Source of the DNA: Myrica gale
Lineage: Eukaryota; Streptophyta; Magnoliopsida; Fagales; Myricaceae
Length of the DNA stretch: 64,000 bases
Direction: 5' to 3'
Assembly (NCBI GenBank): GCA_963930655.1
Contig: OZ005607.1
Location: forward strand, 25,490,874 to 25,554,873
Of this stretch, positions 24,773-35,935 are shown piece after piece. The position numbers and the translations under genes are program-made. Positions within the stretch are counted from its first letter, which is position 1. Each line of letters begins with the position of its first letter. The notes under the pieces were generated by a model. The model ran no database searches. It was not told the origin of the DNA and was given only the letters and a program-made list of their open reading frames with translations.

Positions 24773-24961
24773 ACACGTGTGCAAGTCTGATTGGGTGATT
24801 TAAATGAGGTGAAAGGGGCTCCGTTAACTCTCTTAACGTCGTCGAGTGCGGTGAGGTCTTGTAAACTTTAGACAAGTTAAGTGAGCTTTTTGAAACTTTT
24901 GAAAACCCAGTGAGTTATTTAAAAAGTCACTAAAACCTAGTGGGCTATTTGTCATTTTCCC

Positions 24962-25437
24962 TTGAATTTAAATGATAGTAGGCTTTGTTCTGGCTTGATG
25001 ATATTCCATCTTCTAAAGATCGCAAACATAATCATAAATTAAGGAGTCCGGTAAAGTGCGATTTTTTTGTTTTTAATATTAAAAATAAATTTTTAAACGA
25101 AATGCTTAGATTCAAAACTTATTTTATAAGTCGGAAAAATTAATATTAAAGGGAGGATCTAGGTAATCGGCAGCAAAAGTAGTACTACTGGCCAAATTTT
25201 GTAGATACATCTCAAGACTAATGTTTGTTTGCCGCAGGGCATAAAATAATTATAAAATATTCTATTTCCCTTTCAAATCAACCATTTCCACAATAATAAA
25301 TATAAAAATTTCATTCAAATCATCTCTTTCTTCATTTTTTTCACGAACTCGAATACCCAAAAATTGTAACCACCTTAAAAATTTAAGAAAAAATTTTGAC
25401 AAGGAAAGAAACAGGTTTGATATTTCATTGGGGTGGA
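24962..25437. repeat. Unit U0, second piece
   Basis: Continuation of the AT-rich unit between the Pack-MULE and the EMC7-carrying hAT element. It matches 30134-30715 and 32357-32940 in order, including GTAAAGTGCGATTTTTT and GTAGTACTACTGGCCAAA. It also contains one copy of the dispersed 160-bp repeat (about 25235-25400). Confidence 0.8.
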
Positions 25438-25679
25438 CAGAGGTGGATGTAGGGGGGCGGCCGCCACCCATTGGCCAGGCAAATTTTTTTTTTACATGTG
25501 AATTGTTTTTTTTTAATAAGTTGGTCTGGGCCTATGGGAGCCCGATCCCCATAGGCCCAGACCAACCCTGGAGCGCCTGGGCTTTTAGGAGCCCGACCCC
25601 CATTGGTCCAGGCGCTCCAGATATTTCCCTTCAGGGCCTGGGCCCTTTTGGCCACGACCCTTTATTTTTTTAACCGACA

Positions 25680-26060
25680 GAGGGTGAAAGTGTGAAACGA
25701 CGCCGTTTCACCCTCTGCCTTAAAAAAAGAAGAAGAAGCAAAACGTGTTTTTCTCTCGTCTCGACCCATCTCTCTTCGATCCCTCTCTCGCAGTCTCTCT
25801 CGACTAGTTTCTCTCTCTCTTGCCCACCGTTGCGCCACACTGCACCGCACCACCGTTTCCACTGCGCCGACGCCGTTTTCCACCGCCCACCCCCGCTTGC
25901 GCCGCACCACGGCACTGCCTGCCCTGCACCGCAGTCCGCTGCCCGCAGCAGTGCAGCACCAGCGTCCAGCGCACCCGGCCGGCGGCCCGGCACCAGCCCA
26001 GCCGTGAGCCGCCTCGTCCCTCATCTGTGAGAATTCCGCATTCCCTGAATCTGGAGGAAA
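25680..26060. other. GC-rich block at the left of the hAT element
   Basis: This is far richer in GC than anything around it, with C-rich low-complexity frames on both strands (Pro/Arg/Ala-rich when translated). It starts with an imperfect inverted motif (GAAACGACGCCGTTTC). It may be the 5' untranslated or promoter part of the captured gene, since the EMC7 exons follow on the plus strand. I do not regard the frames as proteins. Confidence 0.45.
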
Positions 26061-26124
26061 AGTAAATTTTAGGGATTCAACTTTAAATTATTTATTTACC
26101 ATAATTTGATTGTGTTTTGACCAG

Positions 26125-27974
26125 TTCCACTATTAATGGTCAGGTGAAGATTCAAAGTATGTTTCTCTCTTTCCACGTCCAATATTCCGTACTCTTTTGC
26201 TTTTCGATTTAACTGCAGCGTAGAAAATCGGAATTAGTACTACATCCCGTTGAAGTTTGAGATGCATTCACCTACTGAAATGGTTGGTATTAGACGTTGA
26301 AATATGCGGCTTTAATAGAATCTGTGTTTTGCAATATTAGAACAAAAACCTATTGTACTACTAGAATGAGACATTTTCAATATGAGGTATTTTAGAGACG
26401 AGAAGTGCGCCTGGACCTGTTATTGGTAGATTTTGTTTCAAATCTTACCAAGGGAAAAAAAGAGAAAAAAAAATAAGCTTGAGGAAAGAATTGTGGAAGA
26501 TGCTTACCTCATGAAAAAGAAGTTTAGCCCGTCTGTGTATGAGAGGAGATTAGTTGTGTCAATTCTACTTACCATCAGAGTTGCTACAAGCTTGAGTATG
26601 CAATTAAGATTAGATCTTCAAATTGTTAGATTAGTAATTGGTCTCTAATTTACATCTTGGATCTACAAGTTGGTTTTTGGTGCTCAAACAACGCACTAAA
26701 CCTTTACAGTGTCTTATATATGTATTTTGCTTTGCACATTTTTTTTCCGCTCACCACGCTTCTTCCTCCCATTCTCCTTTGGTATTGAAGGAGTCTCATT
26801 GTTGTATTTATTTGGCAGGTATGGGTCCACAAGGCTTTGGTCTTCCTGGAAAATTATCAAATGTCAAAATCGTACTTAATGGTGGCCAAATGGTTACTTT
26901 TCTGAGACCTGATGGATATTTCTCATTGTATCCTACTTTTCCACTTTTTGTTATGTTTAACTTGATTCTGGACAGTTATTTTATTTTAGAAAAAGCTAAT
27001 TTCCTCTCTTGCAACCCCACTCCTATATTTTTTTGCACATTGTTGTCCTTAAAATAAATGACTGTTGAAGCATTTCCATTGGCTTTTCTTTTGTGATTTC
27101 AAAATGTAAATCTGTGCTTTTCTTTCTGATTCCAAAGTACTTGTATTCTTTTCAGAGGAATGCAAGTAAATCATAATTTAAGTACTTTATGATTCCTTAA
27201 TATGTGTGCTTGAAGCCATAACGTGCCAGCAGTAACTCATTTAATTGAAGTGGAGGCTCTAGGCTATTTCTTTTCTCCGGTGGGACTCTCCTATCTACTA
27301 TTTCTATCATTTCTTCAATAAGATGAGCAACAAGAATACTCTTGATTGTATTTTCTTGAATGTGATCAGGTCCGTGTTGACGTCAGTGCCAGAAACCCGG
27401 GTAAGGTTCAGGCAACTCTGACAGAGAACAGGAGGGGTCTGAGTGAATTAGTGTTAGAGTCATTGAGGGAGGAACAGTACTATGAGGTTCGTTAAGGCTT
27501 CTTTTTCCTATTTCCTATTCTTAATGCTGAATTTACTATCTATTCTGTCTTATTCTGTCTTTTTTTTAACAGGTAAGAGAACCCTTTTCCATTATGTCTC
27601 TTGTGAAAAGCCCAATGGGTCTGATGATGGGATTTATGGTGGTGGTGGTGTTTCTAATTCCGAAAATGATGGAGAACATGGGTAAAGTACTCTGCTTCAT
27701 ATCATTTATGTCTCACCCCTGGTCTTGAGGCTCTGACTTTGTTTAGATTTGTCTGGATTGGCTTGGCTGATGTGGAATAGATAAGCCTACTGTTTCACTA
27801 GAGCTTCTCAAGGCTAATAACGATTGTTGTGTGGTTCCACTGCTCTTACTGACCATGCCCATTTGTTGTGTTTTGGCGGCAGATCCTGAGGAAATGAAGC
27901 GGGCACAAGAAGAAATGAGAAACCAAGGGGTCCCTCTAGCAAGTTTGTTACCTGGTGGTTCTGCCAGGAGTTAA
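26125..27974 (+). pseudogene. Captured EMC7 (ER membrane protein complex subunit 7) gene, six exons, no recognisable N-terminus
   Basis: Exons 26125-26156, 26819-26927, 27216-27279, 27370-27486, 27573-27681 and 27883-27974 join in phase to about 173 codons with an open frame and a TAA stop. In order they give TINGQVKIQ, SMGPQGFGLPGKLSNVKIVL, TFLRPDGYFSFHNVPAVTHL, VDVSARNPGKVQATLTENRR, and a membrane segment around LMMGFMVVVVFLIPKMM. The end is DPEEMKRAQEEMRNQGVPLA and SLLPGGSARS. This is the plant EMC7 order: a beta-sandwich lumenal domain, one membrane helix, and a short cytosolic tail. EMC7 belongs to the complex that inserts membrane proteins in the ER. The signal peptide exon is not recognisable. 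The introns are kept, so the capture was at DNA level. It could be transcribed, but I call it a gene copy within a transposon, probably not functional. Confidence 0.85.
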
Positions 27975-28741
27975 GGGATCAGTTTGATAATCGTGAACCC
28001 TCTGTCCCTTTTCCATTCAAAAGGGACAATAAAGGTAGAAGCTAGAAGTAACAGCGACCATATTATCGAGTCTGGTAACAATAAAGGTGAGGCTGTTTGG
28101 TTATATATGTTTTGCTATTATCTGATTTGATATGGCCTATGAGGCTATGAAAATTGTTGTTATGAAAGTCAATGTCCGTCTATGCTTGCTGTCTTTGGCC
28201 ATTCTCTTCGTAATAGTGTTTTTATATTGATAGCACTCCTGACTCCTCCTATCATGACTTTATGATGCTTTAACTAAGTGCACTTAAAACCTAACACATT
28301 CAATTGACTGAGTATGAATGTTGTATGTGTCATGATGTGCGGAGTTTGTAGTAGATTGGCTGGTAGTCATTTATATAAATTTCAACTCATCCTGGTAAAG
28401 TGAGGTCCCCGTCTGCCGGTCTGCCTGCTGCTGTTGGCATGGCATTATGTATGTTTCATTTGTAGTAGATTGGCTGGTAGTCATTTGTTGATTGATTGTT
28501 TTCACTTTGTTTTATTTTGTTTAGATAATGGATAAGTATGCAAAAACGTAGGATGCAATTGTCATCTCTCAGTCGTACTACATAGTACGGTACGTGTATT
28601 CTATTATTTTTAATGCTTTTAGTATTTAAGTTTTGATTTTGTAACTTTAAGAAAATTGTTTGCATTACGAAGAAAAAAAATTATTGTTATTTTGCATGTA
28701 AAGTTCGACCCCCATGGAAATCTATCCTGGATCCACCACTG

Positions 28742-29663
28742 GGGGTGGAGGTAGTTTTTTTTAACCTTCCTTTTCATTTGGCTGTCATTTTGACACCGTG
28801 GAAGAGTAGGTCTTATGTGTTCTAAGTTTCAAATGAGTTGGCTCATTTAACTAAGGTTGCAATACATGATGGTAAAAGTGTCTGCGTGTCCGCTTTTGAT
28901 TGGGTCTGACGTATAGGACTGTTAGATGACTGGATATTTTGCTAATAGAAGGACCTTAATACTTATTGACAAAATATAAAAATCTAGGGACCGTTAGTGA
29001 CTATGAAAATCTGGGACTATTTTTTAAAAGGATGTAAAACTCAAGAATACAAAACAAATTTAACCCAAAATATTGTTTTAGCAAAACAAAATATTTAATC
29101 ATGACTCTATGGCATATAGTGTAAGGCCGGTAGAAGTAGTCAATGATAAGTTAGCTTATTATTACTAAATCAATCATGACTCTTTGGCATATAGTGTAAG
29201 GGTAGAAGTAGTATTATATAATTTAGGTTGCACATTGGCGAATATCCCTAACTAATTGATGTCATCATTTGGTGGTTGATTAAACATATATATCCCCAAT
29301 AATAACTCAGACGAGAAGTCTAACTAAAGTTAAAATTTGGATATTTTATTGAAGAGTTTTGGGCCCGTACCCACGAGTCCCAATTAGATCAAACCTGACT
29401 TCAATAACAAATTGAAATTGTCTGAATTATCATATACTTTTCAATTCAATGAATGAATTAGGTTGTGCAAAAATAGAGATCGTACAAGGAAAAGTATAAC
29501 TATAAAATCACAGCTCATATAATATATACAATATATTTTTATCAGTATTTAGTTAAGAAAAGTGTGCGTGGACTATATAAAGATTATTCTTTATAATTTC
29601 TCGTTTGATTTTACAGTAAAATTTAAAGAAAGATAGATATCAGAAAGAATTAAATGTCGTAGG
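28742..29663. repeat. Unit U0, third piece, ending in orphan LOX-promoter sequence
   Basis: It resumes unit U0 after the hAT element. From about 29150 to 29663 it is closely similar to the DNA just upstream of LOX copy 1 (33460-33990) and of LOX copy 2 (50940-51520). Shared marks are GATTAAACATATATATCCCC, ACAAAAATAGAGATCGTACA and ATAAAATCACAGCTC. No lipoxygenase exon follows; instead the next unit begins at once at 29664. It is thus a promoter-like copy without its gene. Confidence 0.8.
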
Positions 29664-31321
29664 GATGAACCCTAAGTCACTAATTAAAATGACGCCGTGA
29701 CGCCTTAAATAAATAGATAAAAACAGGTTTTGGCGGTGAACTGCCACCACCAACGGTGAAAATAGCAATCGGTTAGCGGGGACGGTTATCGGTGGTACCG
29801 GTGAATAGGCCTAGAGGAGGTGCCCAAATGTTTTTGAAAATTTTTTGTAATGATTAAAAAAAGTTTTTAAAATATGCTTGTTTGGGTATTTCTGAAATTT
29901 TGAGAATAGTGGGCTAAAAATTGTTCGAGAAAAAAAATTCACTAAAAGAATGTGAGTTAAAAAATTTCATCCTTGAAAAGGAGAAGATGAGTTTTTATAA
30001 AAATAAAATTTGATTTTTGTATTGGCTTCTATAGAAAGTTAGATTTATATAGGACCGATGACTTGCTCCTAACTAAGGTTCGAATTACGATAGCCTCATT
30101 ATGCTCTGGTGGTCTTTACACTATGTAAAATTTTCAAGTTTAAATGGTAGTTGGTTTCGTTCTGTTCCATCTCCTGATGATTTTTTATTAGAAAAAAATG
30201 AAAATTTATTTAAGATTAAAATATTTTATTTTGTTAAATAATCATATTTGGATTAGAAAATGTTTTTAAAATTGCAAACATAATCATAAATTAAGGACTA
30301 AGGTAAAGTGCGATTTTTTTTTGTTTTTAATATTAAAAATAATTTTTTAGACGAAATGCTTAGAATCAAAACTTATTTTATAAGTCAGAAAAATTAATAT
30401 TAAGGGGGAGGTTTTGGTAATTTACAGCAAAAGTAGTACTACTGGCCAAAATTTGCAGATACATCTCAAGACTAATGTTTGTGTGGGGAAAGTTTGGACA
30501 CCCCAAAATTTTGTCTTAATAAAATAATTATAAATATTCTCTTTCTCAATCAAATCAACCATTTTCACAATAATAAATATAAAAAATTCATTCAAATCAT
30601 TTATCTCTACACTTTTTCACGAACTCTAAATACCTCAAAATTTTAACCACCTTAAAAATTTAAGAAAAAATTTTGACAAGGAAAGAAACAGGTTTTTCAT
30701 ATTTTATTGGGTGTGGGCGTAGTTTTTTTTAACCTTCCTTTTCATTTGGCAATCATTTTGACACCGTGAAAGCTGAGTAGGCCATATGTGGCCTAAGTTT
30801 TAAATGAGTAATTGGCTCATTTAACTAAGGTGACAATACATGATGGTAAAAGTGTATGCGTGTCCGCTTTTGATTGAGCCTGACATATAGGGCCCTTAGA
30901 TGATTGGATATTTCGCTAATGGAAGGACTTTATTGACAAAATATAAAAATCTAGGGACCGTTCTCGACCATTAAAATTCGGGACTATTTTTTAAAAGGAT
31001 GTAAAACTCAAGAATACAAAACGTATTTAACCCAAAATATTGTTTTAGCAAAACTACAAAATTGTGGTGGTTCATTAGGATAACAAAATCTGAAAATGCT
31101 TCAACACACTTCCAACTTTGTACCTGTCATGGATGAAGTGGACGTGTGTTGGCCAATATATATATAACATGTGATACACTATCAATATATATATATATAA
31201 TTGTAGTCAATGATAAGTTAGCTTAACATTACTAAATCAATCATGACTCTTTGGCATATAGTGTAAGGGTAGAAGTAGTATTATATAATTTAGGTAGCAC
31301 ATTGGCTAATATCCCTAGCTA
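29664..31321. repeat. Unit U1 of the AT-rich array
   Basis: It begins with the right part of element C (to about 29811) and then follows U0 and U2 in order: CTTGAAAAGGAGAAG, GTTCGAATTACGATAG, GTAGTACTACTGGCC, GGACGTGTGTTGGCC and GGTAGCACATTGGCTAATA. It stops at 31321, about 400 bp before the point where U2 continues into LOX promoter sequence. It has no insertions of its own and therefore shows the empty sites of the Pack-MULE and of the gene-carrying hAT. Confidence 0.8.
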
Positions 31322-32149
31322 ATAGACACGTCAGCACCAATAATATGATGACACATCATCATATTTAATTTTGAAAGAAATTATTATTTAAAAAAAAGAC
31401 TTAGCCCCATTTTCCTTCAACATATTCCATGTGTTCGTTTCTGTCTTTTTTTTTTTTTTAAATATTTGTAGTTCAACTTAGCCACTGTATTCGTTTCTGT
31501 ATACTTTTTATTTTATATTTTAAATTTAATTTTTTTAAAAAACGAACACAAAACGACTTAGCCTCATTTCCCTTCAACTTAGCCCATGTGTTCGTTTGTA
31601 TCTTTTTTTTTTAATTTTTCATAAATTTTTACAAAAACATGCGTAGTTCAAAAAAACACATACATAATCGACTACAGTGGCTAAGTTGAACTACACAAGT
31701 TTTTTTTTAAATTATGTATAAAAAAAAGACAGAAACGAACACATGAGATTTGTTGAAGGAAAATTGGGCTAAGTCTTTTTTTTAAATAATAATTTCTTTT
31801 TAAAATTAAATATGATGGCGTGTCATCATCTTATTGGTGCTGATGTGTCAATTTTTAAAAAATTAATTTTATTTTTAAAAAAAAAAACTTAAATGCATCA
31901 CATGCCCCTGTGGTATTCGCAAATTGCAAATATGCCCTTGAGCGATGACGTGTCATCATCTGATTGGTGCTGACGTGTCTATTTTTACCACGTCAGCATT
32001 TACCGTTAGTGTTTCAAACGACACATTAACGGAGGGGCATATTGTGACCTTGATGTTTACCACAGGGGTATTAAATTGACTTTGTTTACCGCAGGGGTAT
32101 ATTTGCAATTAGCGAATACCACAGGGGTATGAGATGCATTTAACCCAAA
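31322..32149. mobile_element. Nested inverted-repeat element between units U1 and U2
   Basis: The left arm 31322-31450 (GACACGTCAGCACCAAT and on) is mirrored at 31725-31851, giving a 530-bp hairpin-like structure around an AT-rich centre. A second, outer pair follows: the left end near 31890 (AAATGCATCACATGCCCCTG) is mirrored at about 32120-32145, which includes GGGGTATGAGATGCATTT. Both parts share TGACGTGTCATCATCT. The layout suggests one long-armed, non-autonomous Mutator-like element that was truncated on its left or inserted into a relative. It has no coding capacity and I found no certain target duplication. Confidence 0.5.
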
Positions 32150-33990
32150 ATTGTTAGAGAAAAAAAAATTCTCTAAAAGAATGTGAGTTAAAAAATTCAT
32201 CCTTGAAAAGGAGAAGATGAGTTTTTATAAAAATAAAATTTGATTTTTGTATTGGCTTCTATAGAAAGTTAGATTTCTATAGGACCTATTACTTGCTCCT
32301 AACTAAGGTTCGAATTACGATAGCCTCATTATGCTCTGGTGGTCCTTACGCTATGCAAAATTTTCAAGTTTAAATGGTAGTGGGTTTCGTTCTGTTCCAT
32401 CTCCTGATGATTTTTTATTAAAAAAAATGAAAATTTATTTAAGATTAAAATATTTTATTTTGTTAAATAATCATATTTGGATTAGAATTTTTTTTTAAAA
32501 TGGAAAACATAATCATAAATTAAGGACTAAGGTAAAGTGCGATTTTTTTTTGTTTTTAATATTAAAAATATTTTTTTAGACAAAATGCTTAGATTCAAAA
32601 CTTATTTCATAAGTCGGAAAAATTGATATTAAAGGGAGGTTTTGGTAATTTGCAGCAAAAGCAGTACTACTGGCCAAAATTTGCAGATACATCTCAAGAC
32701 TAATGTTTGTGTGGGGAAAGTTTGGGCACCCCAAAGTTTTGTCTTAATAAAATAATTATAAAATATTCTCTTCTTAAATCAAATCAACCATTTCCACAAT
32801 AATAAATATAAAAAATTCATTCAAATAATTTATCTCTTCAATTTTTCATATACTCCAAATGCCTCAAAATTTTAACCACCTTAAAAATTTAAGAAAAAAT
32901 TTTGACAAGGAAAGAAACAGGTTTATCATATTTCATTGGGGTGTGCGTAGTTTTTTTTTAACCTTCCTTTTCATTTGGCTATCATTTTGACACCGTGGAA
33001 GCTGAGTGGGCCGTATGTGGCCTAAGTTTTAAATGAGTAATTGGCTCATTTAACTAAGGTGGCAATACATGATGGTAAAAGTGTACGCGTGTCCGCTTCT
33101 GATTGGGCGTGACGTGTAGGGCCCTTAGATGATTGGATATTTTGCTAATGGAAAGACCTTATTGACAAAATATAAAAATCAAGGGACCGTTCGTGACCAT
33201 GAAAATTCGGGACTATTTTTTAAAAGGATGTAAAACTCAAGAATACAAAACTTATTTAACCCAAAATATTGATTTAGCAAAACTACAAAATTGTGGTGGT
33301 TCATTGGGATAACAAAATCTGAAAATGCTTCAACATAATTCCAACTTTGTACCTGTCATGGATGAAGTGGACGTGTGTTGGCCAATATATATATAACATG
33401 TGATACACTATCAATATATATATATATATATATATATAATTGTAGTCAATGATAAGTTAGCTTAACATTACTAAATCAATCATGACTCTTTGGCATATAG
33501 TGTAAGGGTAGAAGTAGTATTATATAATTTAGGTAGCACATTGGCTAATATCCCTAGCTAATTGATGTCATCATTTGGTGGTTGATTAAACATATATATC
33601 CCCAATAATAATTCAGACGAGAAGTCTAGCTAAAGTTAAAATTTTGATATTTTATTGAAGATTTTCTGGCCCGTGACCCACGAGTCCCAATTAGATTAAA
33701 CATGATTTTAATAACAAATTTGAAATTGTCTGAATTATTATATACTTTTCAATTCAATGAATGAATTAGGTTGTACAAAAATAGAGATCGTACAAGGAAA
33801 AGTATAACTATAAAATCACAGCTCGTATAATACATACAATATATTTTTATCAGTATTTAGTTAAGAAAGTGTGCGTGGACTATATAAAGATTATCCTTTA
33901 CAATTTCTCGTTCGATTTTACCGTAAAATTTAAAGAAAGATAGATATCAGAAAGAATTAAATATCGTAGGGACGTCTAGAATAGTCTAGG
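32150..33990. repeat. Unit U2, leading into LOX copy 1
   Basis: The unit starts in the middle of the standard unit (compare 29910) and runs to the LOX 1 upstream region. It is the only one of the three left units that is joined to a lipoxygenase gene. It contains a TA microsatellite at 33413-33438 and one copy of the dispersed 160-bp repeat (32730-32895). Confidence 0.8.
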
Positions 33991-34089
33991 ATTACATGGT
34001 AGAATTCGTGCAAAGAATAGTAGAGGCTGCTACAGGTATACTTATAAACAGGGACATCTCCCAGCCGGGGGAGCTGCGTTAGAATAATA

Positions 34090-34190
34090 TCACATCAAGA
34101 AGGAAAATGCATGGAGCCGACCTAAACCTCAAGAAGACGTAGTCGTCGAAGGAAAATGCATGGCGCCGACCTAAACCTCCATGAATAGTA
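34090..34190. repeat. Minisatellite upstream of LOX copy 1, two units
   Basis: Two copies of a roughly 45-50 bp motif containing GTCGTCGAAGGAAAATGCAT (at least in part) and GCCGACCTAAACCTC. The same motif has about five copies upstream of LOX 2 (51680-51715 and 52190-52370). It sits 130-230 bp before the start codon. Confidence 0.75.
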
Positions 34191-34204
34191 CAGTACCCCA
34201 CATT

Positions 34205-34262
34205 AACCTATATATAAGATTGAATACAATAGCTTTATATATATAAGATTGAATACAATATC
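34205..34262 (+). promoter_or_regulatory. Duplicated TATA region of LOX copy 1
   Basis: A 27-bp segment with a TATATATAAG box followed by ATTGAATACAATA is present twice (boxes near 34209 and 34238). The distance to the ATG at 34316 fits a core promoter. LOX copy 2 has only one such segment with a longer TA run (52424-52441). Inferred from position and sequence only. Confidence 0.55.
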
Positions 34263-35679
34263 TTTTCTAACCACAAGTCAAAATATCTCAAGCAACAGAC
34301 GTTCAACGAAAGATCATGTTAAAGCTGGGGCAGCTACTTCACCGGTCGCAGTACTCCAGCCAAACCCCTTTCTTCCTACTGCACAAGTCATTCATCCGTG
34401 GAAATGACAGTGCTTTGGTTCCAATAATCTCAAGGCAGTCATTCCGTTACAAGAGAAACCTGCAGCAAAACGTTCGGTTCGTCTTCATGAAGGCCGGTAA
34501 CATTAAAGCTGTAGCAATAAGCCCTACGGCCCCTACCGACAAGGCCCCCGCCTCTGTTAAAGCCGTTGTGACCGTCAAACTTACTGTGGGTGGCTTCCTC
34601 TCAAACCTTGGCAAAGACCAAGGGCTAGATGCTCTGACAGACTTACTTTTTAAAACGCTCCTTTTGGAGCTTGTCAGCGCCGAGATTGATCCTAGTAAGT
34701 ATTCGAAGAACGAAGAACGTGTCTATGGTTTTCTCCCGCCCATTCGATGCAAAAATATTTCACTTTTCCCTAAAGTTTGCTGATGTATATATAGCAGTTG
34801 GTCTGTTTAATTCATGCTCTGCTTCTCTCACTTTGTTCGTTTTCCCTTCATGCTTGAAATCAACTTTGTCCATATATATATGAATGAGGTTTCCAGTATT
34901 CCGGCTTTCAAAATCTCTCAACTAAATTTTCATGACAATTATATATTCTCGTACAGTTTTTCTGTTTTCTAGTACAACTTCTTCTTATCATGTGCGAAGA
35001 CTATATACCTGCAGTTTTTTCCAATCGATTTGTAATTCTTTTCTTTACACGGAAACGTGAGAGCTACAGGGCGTATGTCTGTATGGACTAAAGGAGAGCG
35101 ACTGGCTGGTCCCTTTATAGGGCGTCCCCACAAGGAGAAATATTAGCTAGGAAAGGAAATCCGAACACCACCAAATGAACTATATATTTAAAGCTGATCC
35201 TAATTTGAACGATATTTAATGTATATTTCTTTGAACTAGTGCTGTTTCTAACGGACTGCTTGTCTATTTTTCAGAGACGGGATTAGAAAAGGCCACAATC
35301 AAAGGTTCGGTACACAGGACGAGCCGAGAGGACGAGGACGTGAAATTTGAGTCGAGTTTTGAAGTTCCACCTGATTTCGGAGAGGTTGGGGCCGTTCTTG
35401 TGGTGAATGGGCACAGCAACGAGATATATCTGAAGGACGTTGTCCTTAATGGCTTCCCAAATGGCCCCGTTAATGTCGGCTGCAACTCATGGGTTCATTC
35501 CAAGTGTGACAATCCTCAGAAGAGAGTCTTCTTCATAAACAAGGTCAGATATATAGCTCCCTATAGAAGAGTACTACAGCTGTTGCTTTTATCGAATTAA
35601 TTACTATATAATGTATATAATTATGCTCAAGTATAGGGGAAATAGTATAAATTATATACTTTTTCTTTTGGCAAAATTG

Positions 35680-35935
35680 GATTCAGGATCCGTACTTCTA
35701 CATTTTTGGATTGAAAACCTGAGCTAGCACCGTTAGTGGGATATAAACCCCACTTTGATTTCTGTCGATTAAGTGCCGAAAAATCGCACTTGACACTTTT
35801 GTTACATAGATTATAACACGGTGTGTCATGTGGAATTTTCTGTTACTTAATTAGCGGAAATATAATCAAGATGGGGTCTCGATTCCACTAACGGTGTTAG
35901 CACAGATCCTAAATCTGAAAATTTAGAAACACGCG
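35680..35935. mobile_element. Inverted-repeat MITE in intron 2 of LOX copy 1
   Basis: The left arm, with GCTAGCACCGTTAGTGGGAT and then AAACCCCACTTTGATT, is mirrored by a right arm containing ATCAAGATGGGGTC and CCACTAACGGTG. Copy 2 keeps only a short related piece (about 53505-53560), so the element was present before duplication and partly lost there, or it inserted next to an older remnant. Class not determined. Confidence 0.5.

Larger units (their letters stand above)
23342..24970. mobile_element. Pack-MULE (Mutator-like element with captured gene fragments), including target duplication
   Basis: The element proper is 23351-24961 (1611 bp). Its ends GGGAAAATGACAAATAG and the exact reverse form an inverted repeat of about 200 bp (23351-23545 against 24769-24961) that is almost perfect. 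The flanks TTGAATTTA (23342-23350 and 24962-24970) are an identical 9-bp target duplication, diagnostic for the Mutator superfamily. The empty site survives in the sister units near 30134 and 32357. There is no transposase. Inside are two host gene pieces in opposite orientation (GDP-fucose synthase on plus, an RRM-like exon on minus), so this is a gene-capturing, non-autonomous element. The near identity of its arms points to a young insertion. Confidence 0.93.
25430..28749. mobile_element. Gene-carrying hAT (Tip100-like) element, including target duplication
   Basis: The element proper is 25438-28741 (3304 bp). The left end CAGAGGTGGATGTAGG and the right end CCTGGATCCACCACTG are inverted repeats of the CAGNGGNGGANCCAG type known from Tip100-class hAT elements. 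The flanks GGGGTGGA (25430-25437 and 28742-28749) are an identical 8-bp target duplication. The sister units near 30710 and 32938 show the uninterrupted sequence. No transposase is visible. The interior carries a GC-rich block (25680-26040), and then six exons with introns of an EMC7 gene on the plus strand (26125-27974). It inserted into unit U0. Confidence 0.9.

Noticed and set aside
25692-26065. Pro/Arg-rich open frames on both strands in the GC-rich block, as a first exon of the EMC7 copy
   Set aside because: Low-complexity translation with no signal peptide, no in-phase donor joining to 26125, and frames open on both strands as expected from GC-rich DNA.
33413-33438. Short regular repeats as a possible CRISPR-like or regulatory array
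   Set aside because: Simple TA microsatellite; the organism is a plant and no spacer-repeat structure exists.
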